A stretch of DNA of 64,000 bases from WTAW01 sp964406575. GTDB lineage: Bacteria > Acidobacteriota > Aminicenantia > Aminicenantales > Aminicenantaceae. Positions within the stretch are counted from its first letter, which is position 1; each line of letters starts with the position of its first letter. This document shows, one piece after another, positions 1 through 8,493 of this stretch. Position numbers and translations under genes: made by a program. The notes under the pieces were generated by a model. That model saw only the letters and a list, made by a program, of their open reading frames with translations, ran no database searches and was not told the origin of the DNA. The stretch lies in NCBI GenBank assembly GCA_964406575.1, contig CAYOSH010000011.1:1-64000 (forward strand), written 5' to 3'.

Positions 1-130
1 ATTTTTAGACCACTCCCTCATTTTATTCCTGGTAATTACACCTGTCAGTGGGAGTGATCAAAGGAGAATGGGGTCTATTGCCATTAGTGGGAGAAAAATT
101 CGATCAAATGGAATGAAGGAGGCGACTCAA

Positions 131-1741
131 ATGGGAACGAAAACTTACCTGATTGTTCTTTCTTTAATCTTATTGTTTCTCCTCGGAGGGTCGTTTTTTG
201 CCCAGGATAAAGAGATCGCTTTAGATCTATTTGACAAAGATCAGTGGAATACGGCGAACACGGAAACAGAGGTCATCGAATACAAGGGAATACAGGCTCT
301 GCGCATTAAAGGAGCTCCTGGAGAAAGGATTGTGTATTGGAAAGACTTTGAATTCCGGGATGGGGTCATTGAACTGGATATTGCGGCCGTTCCTTATTAC
401 ACGGGACTTGTGTTCCGTGTACGGTCAGATTATGTGTATGAGGGAATATACTTCCGCCCTCAGAACTCTCGCCATCAAGATCCTGTGCGGAGAGGACACA
501 CTGTCCAATATATCAGCAATCCCATGTATACATGGTACTATCTGCGCGAGAGATCGGCAGAAAAATATGAGGCTGCTGTGGACCTTCCCCCAGAGGAGTG
601 GTTCCATGTGAAGCTCGTTGTGGCGGGCACCAGAGTCCAGGTGTTTGTCAATGATGCCACAACTCCCTGTCTTGAGGTCGAGGATTTGAAGTACGGTGTA
701 AGCCAAGGGTCTGTCGGTCTCTGGTGTGGCAACTCCTCGGCAGGCACTTTCGCGAATCTCACGGTCAAACCTGCCGCTCTAATTCAGAGCGGAGAGATGG
801 GATCTTCCCATAAGGGCGTTGCCACAAAGGCCTCTTATACGCCTGAACAGGAATACCTCTTTGATGTTTTCAAAAAGCGCCGCTCTGTCAGGAAGTTTAA
901 ACCCATTCCTGTCCCGCAGGAACACATCATGAAGATCCTGGATATGGCCCGGACAGCGCCTACTTCCGGTAACCAGCAGCCCTGGAAATTTTTGGTCGTT
1001 CAGGACCGGGACAGGCTCGACCGGTTGAGGGACGAGGTCGTGAATGCTGCATTGGAACGCGCAAAACAAGCAGAGGACTTCGACACCAAAAAAGTTGATT
1101 CACTCAAGGCACGCTACCTGGAGAGGATCGGCAACTATCTGTCTGCTCCGGTCTATATCGTTGTCCTGACCGATAAAAATTCCCGCTATCCTAGCTACAA
1201 CATCAAAGACGGTTCTCTGGCTGCTGGATATCTGATCCTTGCCGCCCGGGCGTTAGGGTATGGGACGGTGTTTATTACGGATGCCCTCCCCCCGGATCTA
1301 GTGAGAAAGGTCTTTGAGATCCCTGATAACTTTGAACAGATCTGTATCACACCCATCGGGATTCCAGAAGAGTGGCCTGAAGCCCCCGAGAAGAAACCGC
1401 TCCATGAGTTCGCTATTTTTGAAAAACTTATCCAGGGGGTCAACTATGTGGTGCCCGTAACGCGGGAGGCCATCGAACTCGATCCAAAGATCTATAACGA
1501 TTATGTGGGCAAGTACAAATTGAACGAAGACATCATCATCACGGTCACAAAAGAGAACGAGCAGATCTATGTTCAGGCTACAGGTCAGTCTAAAATCGAG
1601 ATTTTCCCTGAAAAAAAGGATGAATTTTTCATGAAGGCGGCTGATATCCAAATTACTTTTATCCGGGCTGAAGAGGGAGCTGTCACTGAGCTCGTCATCC
1701 ATCAGAGCGGGAGGGACGTCCCTGCGAAAAAGATCGAGTAA
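131..1741 (+). CDS. secreted LamG-like/nitroreductase/DUF3471-type fusion protein
   Basis: A 536-residue exported protein with three modules. Residues 1-25 form a signal peptide ending near FFAQ. Residues about 26-214 are rich in beta strand and resemble the concanavalin/LamG-like fold of DUF1080-type sugar-binding proteins. Residues about 240-430 are a nitroreductase domain: RRSVRKF and APTSGNQQPWKF are the usual FMN-phosphate and flavin contacts, followed by the helix AAGYLILAARALGYG. Residues about 455-536 (YVGKYKL onward) resemble the DUF3471 beta domain that also ends the serine hydrolase at 31.5-33 kb. The start at 131 has AAGGAGG eight bases upstream; an in-frame start at 68 would place extra residues before the signal peptide. 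Nitroreductases normally sit in the cytosol, so an exported one joined to a binding module is unusual. The reaction is not predictable from sequence alone. Confidence 0.85.
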   Translation: MGTKTYLIVLSLILLFLLGGSFFAQDKEIALDLFDKDQWNTANTETEVIEYKGIQALRIKGAPGERIVYWKDFEFRDGVIELDIAAVPYYTGLVFRVRSDYVYEGIYFRPQNSRHQDPVRRGHTVQYISNPMYTWYYLRERSAEKYEAAVDLPPEEWFHVKLVVAGTRVQVFVNDATTPCLEVEDLKYGVSQGSVGLWCGNSSAGTFANLTVKPAALIQSGEMGSSHKGVATKASYTPEQEYLFDVFKKRRSVRKFKPIPVPQEHIMKILDMARTAPTSGNQQPWKFLVVQDRDRLDRLRDEVVNAALERAKQAEDFDTKKVDSLKARYLERIGNYLSAPVYIVVLTDKNSRYPSYNIKDGSLAAGYLILAARALGYGTVFITDALPPDLVRKVFEIPDNFEQICITPIGIPEEWPEAPEKKPLHEFAIFEKLIQGVNYVVPVTREAIELDPKIYNDYVGKYKLNEDIIITVTKENEQIYVQATGQSKIEIFPEKKDEFFMKAADIQITFIRAEEGAVTELVIHQSGRDVPAKKIE

Positions 1742-1791
1742 TTCAGAATGTTTGGAGAGTATGTAAAGTTTCATAAGTGTCGGGTGGATCC

Positions 1792-2278
1792 ATGTTAGAC
1801 AATGCTTTTGAGAGCCTATACCTTGCTTTCTTCATTATCGGGTCAGTGGTGCGAGCGATCGGCGTGGCCAAAGGCAAGAAATGGTGGCGAAACAAAAGCG
1901 ATATCATTGAAAATCGCGAAACATGGACAGAAAAATTGCTTTTGTTTTTTATATTCCTTGGAATGCAGGTTATACCTTTAGTATATATTTTCTCCTCACT
2001 GTTGGATTTTGCCGATTATGACCTCTCGCTACTGCTTAGCCGGGTATTAGGTTGGGCCGGGTGCGTGTTTTTTTGCTGTGGCCATATGGGTACTATGGCG
2101 CTCACAGGCCATGCTCCTTCAAAACTGGATTGCGGGTTGGAGTATGGTGGTGACATTCTGGCCGTTTTTTTCCTATCGGGTTTGCCGGGAAGAACACATG
2201 ATGTGTGATCAATTCGGGGATGAGTACCGTGACTACATCGGGAGAACAGGCCGACTCTTTCCCCGGTTATTCAAATGA
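1792..2278 (+). pseudogene. broken ICMT-family membrane methyltransferase gene
   Basis: Two reading frames together give the ends of an isoprenylcysteine carboxyl methyltransferase-like membrane protein. The first frame, from ATG 1792, holds the N-terminal membrane part (LLDFADYDLSLLLSRVLGW). The second frame, readable from the T-run at 2068-2074 to the stop at 2278, holds the typical tail: LLQNWIAGWS, REEHMM, FGDEYRDYIGRTGR and LFPRL. The middle of the family, including the RHPMY-type SAM-binding segment, is absent. The joint LWRS-QAMLLQNW reads as a fusion of two similar-looking segments, so roughly 60 residues appear lost along with the frame. The product cannot be an active methyltransferase. 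Confidence 0.7.
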
Positions 2279-2311
2279 TCTCCAGAGGCGCCCTTCACGG
2301 CTTTCATCTTT

Positions 2312-2839
2312 TTACTCTTTGTCTGGATGATTTTCCTTGTTTGGATCTTGAAGCCTGGAAATGCTTCCGTCGAGCGCTAGGCCCGTGTAACCGTTTTGTC
2401 TCAGAGCTTCATAGACAACGATGGCAACGGCATTGGAAAGATTCAGCGATCGTGCGCCCGCCCGCATGGGGATCCGGAAACACCTCTCTTTGAATGTGTC
2501 GAGGATGGACTCTGGCAACCCATATGTTTCTTTTCCAAAAACCAGGAATATATCTCCGGAGAATTTTATCCTATCATAGGTTTGTGTTGCTTTTTTCGTT
2601 ATAAAAAAGATGGTCTCTGGGGGATGGGCCATTAAAAACTCACCCATGCCATCATAGTAACTGATATGCACCATATTCCAATAATCCAATCCTGCACGCT
2701 TGAGGTATCTGTCTCTGACTGAAAAGCCCAGTGGTTTTATTAAATGCAACCTGGCACCCACAGCTGCGCAGGTCCGGGCAATGTTGCCTGTGTTTTGGGG
2801 TATTTCAGGCTCGTAGAGCACAACATTGATCCGCAACAT
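2312..2839 (-). CDS. trmL: tRNA (cytidine(34)-2'-O)-methyltransferase TrmL
   Basis: A SPOUT-class RNA methyltransferase of 175 residues that, in this family, uses SAM to 2'-O-methylate the wobble base of tRNA-Leu isoacceptors. All family motifs are present: PQNTGNIARTC near residue 14, LVFGKETYGLPE mid-protein, and IPMRAGARSLNLSNAVAI near the C-terminus, which forms the SAM-binding trefoil knot. ATG 2839 is preferred over an in-frame TTG at 2857 because GGGAGAGAG lies just upstream and the family begins with this strand. The gene follows the permease at 2884-4248 by 44 bases on the same strand, so the two are probably co-transcribed although their functions are unrelated. Confidence 0.93.
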   Translation of the reverse strand: MLRINVVLYEPEIPQNTGNIARTCAAVGARLHLIKPLGFSVRDRYLKRAGLDYWNMVHISYYDGMGEFLMAHPPETIFFITKKATQTYDRIKFSGDIFLVFGKETYGLPESILDTFKERCFRIPMRAGARSLNLSNAVAIVVYEALRQNGYTGLALDGSISRLQDPNKENHPDKE

Positions 2840-2883
2840 GACTCTCTCCCTCTCCAAGCTTATGAAGATCGAGAACCTTTGCC

Positions 2884-4248
2884 TTATTCTATATTTTTAT
2901 ATTTCTTTTTAAAAATCCAGTACACAGGGATTCCGACAAGCACTGTCAGAATGGCGATCGAAGATTCTGTCGGTCGTTGGAAAAAAGCAAGGATCAAAAT
3001 GGCCACTCCTGACAGGATATAAAGTGCCGGGGCTAAGGGGAATCCAGGCATTCTATAAGGACTCAATTTCAATCGCCGCACCTTAAAGACACCCAATACG
3101 GCAAGGAGTGGGAAAATCCCAAGAGAGAAGCCCATGTAGGTGAGCAATTGGTCGAAGGTTCCGAAAAGCACCATAACCCCTGCAAAAATACCTTGCAGTA
3201 TGATCGATTTTGCAGGGACACCATATTTTTTGTGGACATCTGAGGCAAAACGAAAAAAGGTTTTATCCCTGGCCATCGAGTAATAGACGCGTGGCCCGAG
3301 GATGATATAGGCGCTCAATGAGGAAAAAAGGGCAAAGGATATCATCATAGATAGGATCTTTTCAAAAGACTGTCCAAAAAGATTGCCTGCGGCGAGACCT
3401 GCGATGGATATAACTCCTTCTATATCAGGCGGTGAAATGGCATAGACATAGATCAGGTTCAGACAGAAATACAACAGGATGACGATCCCGGTCCCCACCA
3501 TCAAGGAACGCGGCAGGTTTTTGGCCGGATCTTTGATCTCTGACCCGATGTAGGCGGATGCATTCCACCCACTGTAGGCAAACATGATCCACATGAGAGA
3601 CAGGCCGATCACTTTCCATCCCACAAAACCAAAATGGAAATCCACCCCTTGAGAAAAGTGATCCCAGCTTCCTTGGCCAAATGCAAAACCTGCAAAGATC
3701 AAGCCCACGATGAGACCCACCTTAAGGATCGTCAGCACATTCTGGACGCTGGCACCGAATTCTAAGCCTCTGACATGAACGACCGTGAACAGCACGATAA
3801 CCAGAATAGCGTAGAGTTTTTTCAGAATAGTGGCTTCGACAGACGCGTCAAAAATTCCCAACTGCAGCATTCCGGGGAAGGCTCGGGTCATGTAGGCAAC
3901 AAACCCGATGGCAGAGGCCGCTATTGGTGCTGAAAATCCGACAAAGAAGGAGACCCAGCCGCTCAAAAAACCCAGCACAGGATGATACAATCGCGACAAA
4001 AAGGCATATTCACCACCGGCACGAGGAATGGCTGCTCCGAGTTCGCCATAACTGAGAGCGCCACAGATGGCGATGGTTCCCCCCACGACCCAGAGTATGA
4101 TCATGATAAGGGGATTGTGGAGGTCTTGCATCAGCAATCCCGAGGTCGTAAAGATCCCTGCCCCGATCATGTTGGCAACGACGATATTCGTCAGAGGAAA
4201 AAGACCGAGTGTTCGTGTGAGCCCATTTTTTGCAATGTTATTGTCCAA
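2884..4248 (-). CDS. APC-superfamily amino acid permease
   Basis: A 454-residue polytopic membrane protein with about twelve hydrophobic segments. The N-terminus carries the APC signature NMIGAGIFTTSG (unwound TM1 with the G-x-G-I-F substrate site), followed by ALSYGELGAAIPRAGGEYAF, typical of LAT/cationic amino acid exchangers. It ends in a charged cytosolic tail (FKKKYKN). The substrate is probably an amino acid but cannot be specified. The only start that keeps the full N-terminus is a TTG at 4248, with GAGG ten bases upstream; no ATG lies between it and TM1. A second, clearly related permease is at 47681-49096. Confidence 0.88.
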   Translation of the reverse strand: MDNNIAKNGLTRTLGLFPLTNIVVANMIGAGIFTTSGLLMQDLHNPLIMIILWVVGGTIAICGALSYGELGAAIPRAGGEYAFLSRLYHPVLGFLSGWVSFFVGFSAPIAASAIGFVAYMTRAFPGMLQLGIFDASVEATILKKLYAILVIVLFTVVHVRGLEFGASVQNVLTILKVGLIVGLIFAGFAFGQGSWDHFSQGVDFHFGFVGWKVIGLSLMWIMFAYSGWNASAYIGSEIKDPAKNLPRSLMVGTGIVILLYFCLNLIYVYAISPPDIEGVISIAGLAAGNLFGQSFEKILSMMISFALFSSLSAYIILGPRVYYSMARDKTFFRFASDVHKKYGVPAKSIILQGIFAGVMVLFGTFDQLLTYMGFSLGIFPLLAVLGVFKVRRLKLSPYRMPGFPLAPALYILSGVAILILAFFQRPTESSIAILTVLVGIPVYWIFKKKYKNIE

Positions 4249-4639
4249 GGAAATTTGACCTCAAAAGTAAGTTAAGTCATTCAAGTCTCCACAAAATTCC
4301 TGATAAGCAGTAGGTCTAATGCCTGTTAACCTCTAAGCATAAACCATGTCCATGCAAAAAAAAAGCAAAACGAGTGAGCCATAGTACTCTTAAAACCGTG
4401 TTGCATGATGTTCCGAATGTCCCAATTTATGATTGCGAAAACGAAACAACGGTTTTTGCCACCAGGCTATCGATACATACCATAACGCCATACTTATTTA
4501 AGCCATTATGGTTTTGGGGAGACATTACGGATCACTCATGTGGATAATTTTTTTCAAGGCTATGATCCTGTAGAAAAATGACGCTTTTTCTTATATAATT
4601 TGTAAACTCGTTTTAAGGACCGCTGATCAGGATTCTGAG
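4249..4639. other. intergenic region between divergent permease and DhaL-DegV genes
   Basis: About 390 bases between two divergently transcribed genes. It is A/T-rich with a nine-A run near 4357. I find no convincing open frame. The right part holds the promoter candidate at 4571-4599 for the downstream gene. The permease promoter must also lie here, but I cannot place it. Confidence 0.5.
4571..4599 (+). promoter_or_regulatory. sigma70-type promoter candidate for the DhaL-DegV gene
   Basis: A perfect -10 box TATAAT at 4594-4599 is preceded after 17 bases by TAGAAA at 4571-4576, which matches four of six -35 positions. The start codon at 4640 follows 40 bases later, with AGGA at 4629-4632 as ribosome site. 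Confidence 0.5.
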
Positions 4640-6418
4640 ATGAAGATCAAATACTTAGACGGCCGCAGGCTTTACACAGCTTTTCTTGTTGGGGGAAACG
4701 CCGTCATAAGCGACAAGCACTATTTGAACAAGATCAATGTCTTCCCTGTTCCCGATTCCGACACCGGGACCAACCTGGCCTCAACCATCCGTTCGATCTC
4801 TGAAAGGGCGCAGATGAGCCACTCTGCCGACGCCACTCTGCGTTCCATTGCCGATGCAGCCATTTATGGGGCGCGGGGAAATTCGGGTCTTATTTTTGCC
4901 CAGTTCTTACAGGGGATCAGTGATCATTTCAAAAATGTGAAGAAGATTTCGACAAGCTCATTTGGCGAATCCGTAAAAAAAGCTGCCCACTATGCAAATG
5001 CTGCAATAGTGTCTCCCGTGGAAGGAACAATGCTGACAGTCATGCACGATTGGGCTGAGGCAGTGTATCAGGAGAGACATAAAAAAAGCGATTATGCGGA
5101 GCTTATGTCCTATTCGCTCCAAATCGCAAAGAAATCCTTGGCGGAGACTCCAAAAAAACTCGCTGTACTGGCAAAGGCAGGCGTGGTTGACGCCGGCGCA
5201 AAGGGTTTTGTGGACTTCCTTGAAGGAATCACCAATTTTATAAAAAGAGGGAGACTGAAAGAGCTTTCCAAACCGGATATTCTTTGGGAAGAGCCGCAAG
5301 CTCATGTGCTGACGGACAGGGAGGCCGTCAGACACAGATATTGTTCGGAGGCACTGATCGTTGGGGAAAAAATAGATGTTGATGCGATGAAGGAGAAAAT
5401 CCGTGCCTTCGGAAGTTCGGCCATTGTTGCTGGGACTTCGGGGAAAGCCTGCATCCATATCCATACGGACAATCCATCCGAATTGTTCGCTCAGCTCAAA
5501 GATTATGGGTCCATCGTGCAGATCAAAGCGGATGATATGCGGAAGCAATATGAAGCCAGCCACGCACGAAAGACAAACATCGCCGTGGTCACGGATTCCT
5601 CGTGCGATCTACCTCAGGACGTGATCGATGACCTTGAGATCCATGTCCTTCCGTTCTATTTGTCCTTTGGAGACAGCCTGTTCTTGGACAAGGTGACCAT
5701 CCTGCCCGATCAATTCTACAATCTCTTGCAGACGCACAAGGAGCACCCCAAAAGTGCACAGCCCCCTCTGGGATCTGTCCAAAGCCTCTTTTCTTTTTTG
5801 GCCACTCACTATGAATCCATCCTGGCGGTTCATATCTCTGATGGATTGAGCGGGGCTTTCAGGTTGAGCCAGGAAGCGTCCAATGTGGTCCAAAACAAAA
5901 AGATTAATGTCATAAACTCTAAACATCTCTCCGCATCTCTGGGGCTTATTGTGTTGCGGGTTGCCCAGGCCGTCAGAGACGGCAAAAAACATGAGGAAAT
6001 CGTCAAGGCTGCAGAGGAATGGATAGAAAAAACAAAAATTTTGGTGGATGTCCAGACACTCAAATACATGGTCCGTGGGGGTAGAGTGAGTCCTTTGAAG
6101 GGCTTTGTGGCGAAGATCCTGAATCTCAAACCGATCGTATCTCTGGATTCTGAGGGTAAAACCACAGCCTCTGGCAAATCTTTCAGCCGGAAGAGCAACA
6201 TGAAAAAAATCGTCGGGAAAATCCGGACAATGAGCGAAAAACATCCTCTCTGGAACTACTCGATCGTCCACGCTAAGAATCCGGAGAGAGCGGAAATGTA
6301 CGCCCAGATGTTGGAACAGGAGATCAACCGCGATCCCCTCTACATTATGGATATTTCCCCAGTTATTGGAGTGCATAACGGGATTGGTGTTGTCGGCATC
6401 GCCTTGATGTTCGAATAG
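4640..6418 (+). CDS. DhaL (DAK2)-DegV fusion, fatty-acid kinase-like protein
   Basis: A single 592-residue chain joins what are usually two proteins. Residues about 8-200 are a DhaL/DAK2 kinase domain: NVFPVPDSDTGTN (Asp39 and Asp41 for metal/ATP) and GARGNSGLIFAQFLQG. A linking domain follows to about residue 310. Residues about 313-592 are a DegV lipid-binding domain: VVTDSSCDLP, a SAQPPLGS loop, HISDGLSGAF, and MVRGGRVSP leading to LKPIVSL. In Firmicutes FakA (DAK2) phosphorylates a fatty acid held by FakB (DegV) to feed phospholipid synthesis, so this protein plausibly does both jobs in cis; that is inference from the two families. It stands alone, with its own promoter candidate upstream and unrelated genes on both sides. 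Confidence 0.88.
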   Translation: MKIKYLDGRRLYTAFLVGGNAVISDKHYLNKINVFPVPDSDTGTNLASTIRSISERAQMSHSADATLRSIADAAIYGARGNSGLIFAQFLQGISDHFKNVKKISTSSFGESVKKAAHYANAAIVSPVEGTMLTVMHDWAEAVYQERHKKSDYAELMSYSLQIAKKSLAETPKKLAVLAKAGVVDAGAKGFVDFLEGITNFIKRGRLKELSKPDILWEEPQAHVLTDREAVRHRYCSEALIVGEKIDVDAMKEKIRAFGSSAIVAGTSGKACIHIHTDNPSELFAQLKDYGSIVQIKADDMRKQYEASHARKTNIAVVTDSSCDLPQDVIDDLEIHVLPFYLSFGDSLFLDKVTILPDQFYNLLQTHKEHPKSAQPPLGSVQSLFSFLATHYESILAVHISDGLSGAFRLSQEASNVVQNKKINVINSKHLSASLGLIVLRVAQAVRDGKKHEEIVKAAEEWIEKTKILVDVQTLKYMVRGGRVSPLKGFVAKILNLKPIVSLDSEGKTTASGKSFSRKSNMKKIVGKIRTMSEKHPLWNYSIVHAKNPERAEMYAQMLEQEINRDPLYIMDISPVIGVHNGIGVVGIALMFE

Positions 6419-6448
6419 GCTTGGGAAATTAGGCTCAAATCATAAAGA

Positions 6449-7222
6449 CTATCTCTTCAGAGATGCCTTGGAGAAAAGGGGGTCCGGTATAATAGCATTA
6501 AACTCTATGGATTCGATAATAAACTCAGTGCCTTCTCCGGCTTTGAGTACATCCCTAAAAATAACCTTATCAGGCACCCATCGATTTTCAATGCGCCTCA
6601 CACTCTTTACCTCGGTCGTCTTGAGGAGTTTGCCGCTTTTAGCGAATCGCTCTTCCTTTAAGGAGACGAATCGTTCCTTGTCCACCCAGATTTTCCTGGA
6701 ATGGTAGGCGATGTCTTCGTCACCTTCTTTGGCTGTGAGCTCTAAAATCCAACAAGGGCGATTTTCATAGAGCTCTTCGCCGGACACGTTTGCTTCATAA
6801 AGTTTCTCCATCCGGCGGTCTTCCATCATGTCTTCATAAGACAGGTCGGATCCCATCACCGATTGCCTCAGCATGTGCCCTGAGATCTTGATCGTCCGGT
6901 CTGTGGAGGGCGAATACGTCCACAGCTGGTCTCCGAGCTTGAGCATCTTCGTTCCCTTTTCCCGGGGGGGTGCTAAATATTCTGTGAACGATTTTTCATC
7001 GCCTTGGATCCATGATTTGGATTCAACCGTACGGCTTCCTCTGCGCCCGTGGATGACCATCTTCCCCACATAGATCTTGTTGTCTGATCCGATGTTTTCA
7101 TCGAGCTTCTGCAGGATCCATTCCCCTGTAGGCTTATCCTGGAAGGTAAAACTTCTGCTGACCATGACACTTGTGACTGCAATCGTAATCATGATGAAGA
7201 CAACCTGTATTATCCGCTTCAT
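6449..7222 (-). CDS. LolA-like outer-membrane lipoprotein-sorting protein
   Basis: A 257-residue exported protein with an N-terminal signal/anchor (MKRIIQVVFIMITIAVTSVM). The body matches the LolA-like periplasmic carriers that accompany ABC or MMPL exporters: IHGRRGSRTVESKSW, TYSPSTDRTIKI, MGSDLSYEDMM, then CWILELTAK and the KIWVDKERF strand. Such proteins fold as a half-barrel with a hydrophobic cavity that carries a lipid or lipoprotein from inner to outer membrane. Its ATG overlaps the stop of the upstream permease (ATGA), so it is translationally coupled to the export operon and is its last gene. Confidence 0.85.
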   Translation of the reverse strand: MKRIIQVVFIMITIAVTSVMVSRSFTFQDKPTGEWILQKLDENIGSDNKIYVGKMVIHGRRGSRTVESKSWIQGDEKSFTEYLAPPREKGTKMLKLGDQLWTYSPSTDRTIKISGHMLRQSVMGSDLSYEDMMEDRRMEKLYEANVSGEELYENRPCWILELTAKEGDEDIAYHSRKIWVDKERFVSLKEERFAKSGKLLKTTEVKSVRRIENRWVPDKVIFRDVLKAGEGTEFIIESIEFNAIIPDPLFSKASLKR

Positions 7223-8493
7223 GCCTCAAGCTCCTTGATCAGTTGAGATGTTTGTCGTCTGTAAATTCCCAGTCCTGAAATAGCAGCTCCCAGGAAGGTG
7301 GCTCCAAGGCCAGGGATAAACCCGATGATATGGCTGAACCATGTGACTTTAGCCCGCATAACATTGCTGAACATCATGGTCGTGTTATTCATCATAGAGC
7401 CGATATCGAAACCCACAGCCTGAAAATAATAGGAAATGGATAGCCCTAAGACTGTCCCGATCACTGTTCCGATCAATCCGATGAGCATGGATTCGGTGAT
7501 CATGGAGCGATACAGGTGCGTTTTGGTCTCTCCCATAGCAAGCCGCACCCCGATCTCCCCATACCGCCTGAGGCTTCCCATGAGCCCGGCGTTCCACAGG
7601 ACTAAGGACATGGCTCCGACAAAAATGAAGATCATGGCTTTTGAAAAGAGATTGATTATACCCAGATAATCCGCAATTGACGGCTGGCTGTAGAGCGTGT
7701 CCATTACAGGGGAGAAGTCATCGGTTTCGTTTTTGTATAGCTCGTTGAAGCGGGATGCGGTTGGCGCAGCGATTTCGTCCCGGTAGACAAAATCTTTAAA
7801 AAAACCCAGGATCTCACCTGTGGCATCCTGCATATCCAATGCCGTTTGGATGTCTCTGAAATCCGCGATCATGGCTCTGCGGTCCATGGCGGCAACACCG
7901 AATCGGATCGTTCCTGCGACTGTAAAATTGGCGACGGCCATACTGCCGTACATCGTCGAGCTTATGAGAGTGGCTGTCTCGCCTGGCTTGACTCCAAGGC
8001 TGACTGCAAAATCATCGCTGAGAAGGATCTCACCAGGCTTTGTAGGAATGTGGCCCCGCACTAGGGCATTCTGAAGATTTAATATCTCTGGCTCTTGGGT
8101 CTCGCTCGAAAGGAGATCCGCCGCCATCCCAACAACTGGCCCTTGGGATCGCGTTTCGCCCTGTGCATCGGGAATATCTAGAAGCCCCCCGAACCGGATA
8201 CGGGGAGTCCAGATGAATTCTGGAAATCCCCTCCGCAATTTCTGCATCAGGGAGTCAACGCCAATGTAGGCTAGATCATTGGGGATCTGATCTTCTTCTG
8301 CCGCATAAGCACGGGACATGATCCTCACATGTCCGGCGCTGAATTTTGCATTGGCCTCCATCATATTGTCTCCCGCCCCGATGACCCAGCAATATCCAAA
8401 CACAGTGAGCATAACACCGGCCACAACAGTCAGAATGGGAAACAGGCTCCGGGATTTATCTCGAAGAATGCCCTTGAGCAGGAACTTGATCAT
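7219..8493 (-). CDS. ABC transporter permease, FtsX/MacB/LolC-like (second)
   Basis: A 424-residue permease with the classic FtsX-superfamily layout: one N-terminal membrane segment (LFPILTVVAGVMLTVFGYCW), a periplasmic domain of about 240 residues, and three C-terminal membrane segments. The first of these is followed by GSLRRYGEIGVRLAMGETK, the cytosolic coupling helix that contacts the ATPase. The C-terminus GLGIYRRQTSQLIKELEA is cytosolic. It overlaps both neighbours by ATGA junctions. It probably pairs with the permease at 8490-9662 as a heterodimer, as LolC and LolE do. Confidence 0.9.
   Translation of the reverse strand: MIKFLLKGILRDKSRSLFPILTVVAGVMLTVFGYCWVIGAGDNMMEANAKFSAGHVRIMSRAYAAEEDQIPNDLAYIGVDSLMQKLRRGFPEFIWTPRIRFGGLLDIPDAQGETRSQGPVVGMAADLLSSETQEPEILNLQNALVRGHIPTKPGEILLSDDFAVSLGVKPGETATLISSTMYGSMAVANFTVAGTIRFGVAAMDRRAMIADFRDIQTALDMQDATGEILGFFKDFVYRDEIAAPTASRFNELYKNETDDFSPVMDTLYSQPSIADYLGIINLFSKAMIFIFVGAMSLVLWNAGLMGSLRRYGEIGVRLAMGETKTHLYRSMITESMLIGLIGTVIGTVLGLSISYYFQAVGFDIGSMMNNTTMMFSNVMRAKVTWFSHIIGFIPGLGATFLGAAISGLGIYRRQTSQLIKELEA

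Noticed and set aside
5609..6376. 255-residue minus-strand frame
   Set aside because: It is the mirror of the DegV domain coding region, rich in Phe, His and Arg as expected for an antisense shadow.
6450..6463. ATCTCT-TC-AGAGAT palindrome between convergent genes
   Set aside because: The loop of two bases is too short for a stable hairpin, it lies in the 3' coding end of the LolA-like gene and no T-run follows.
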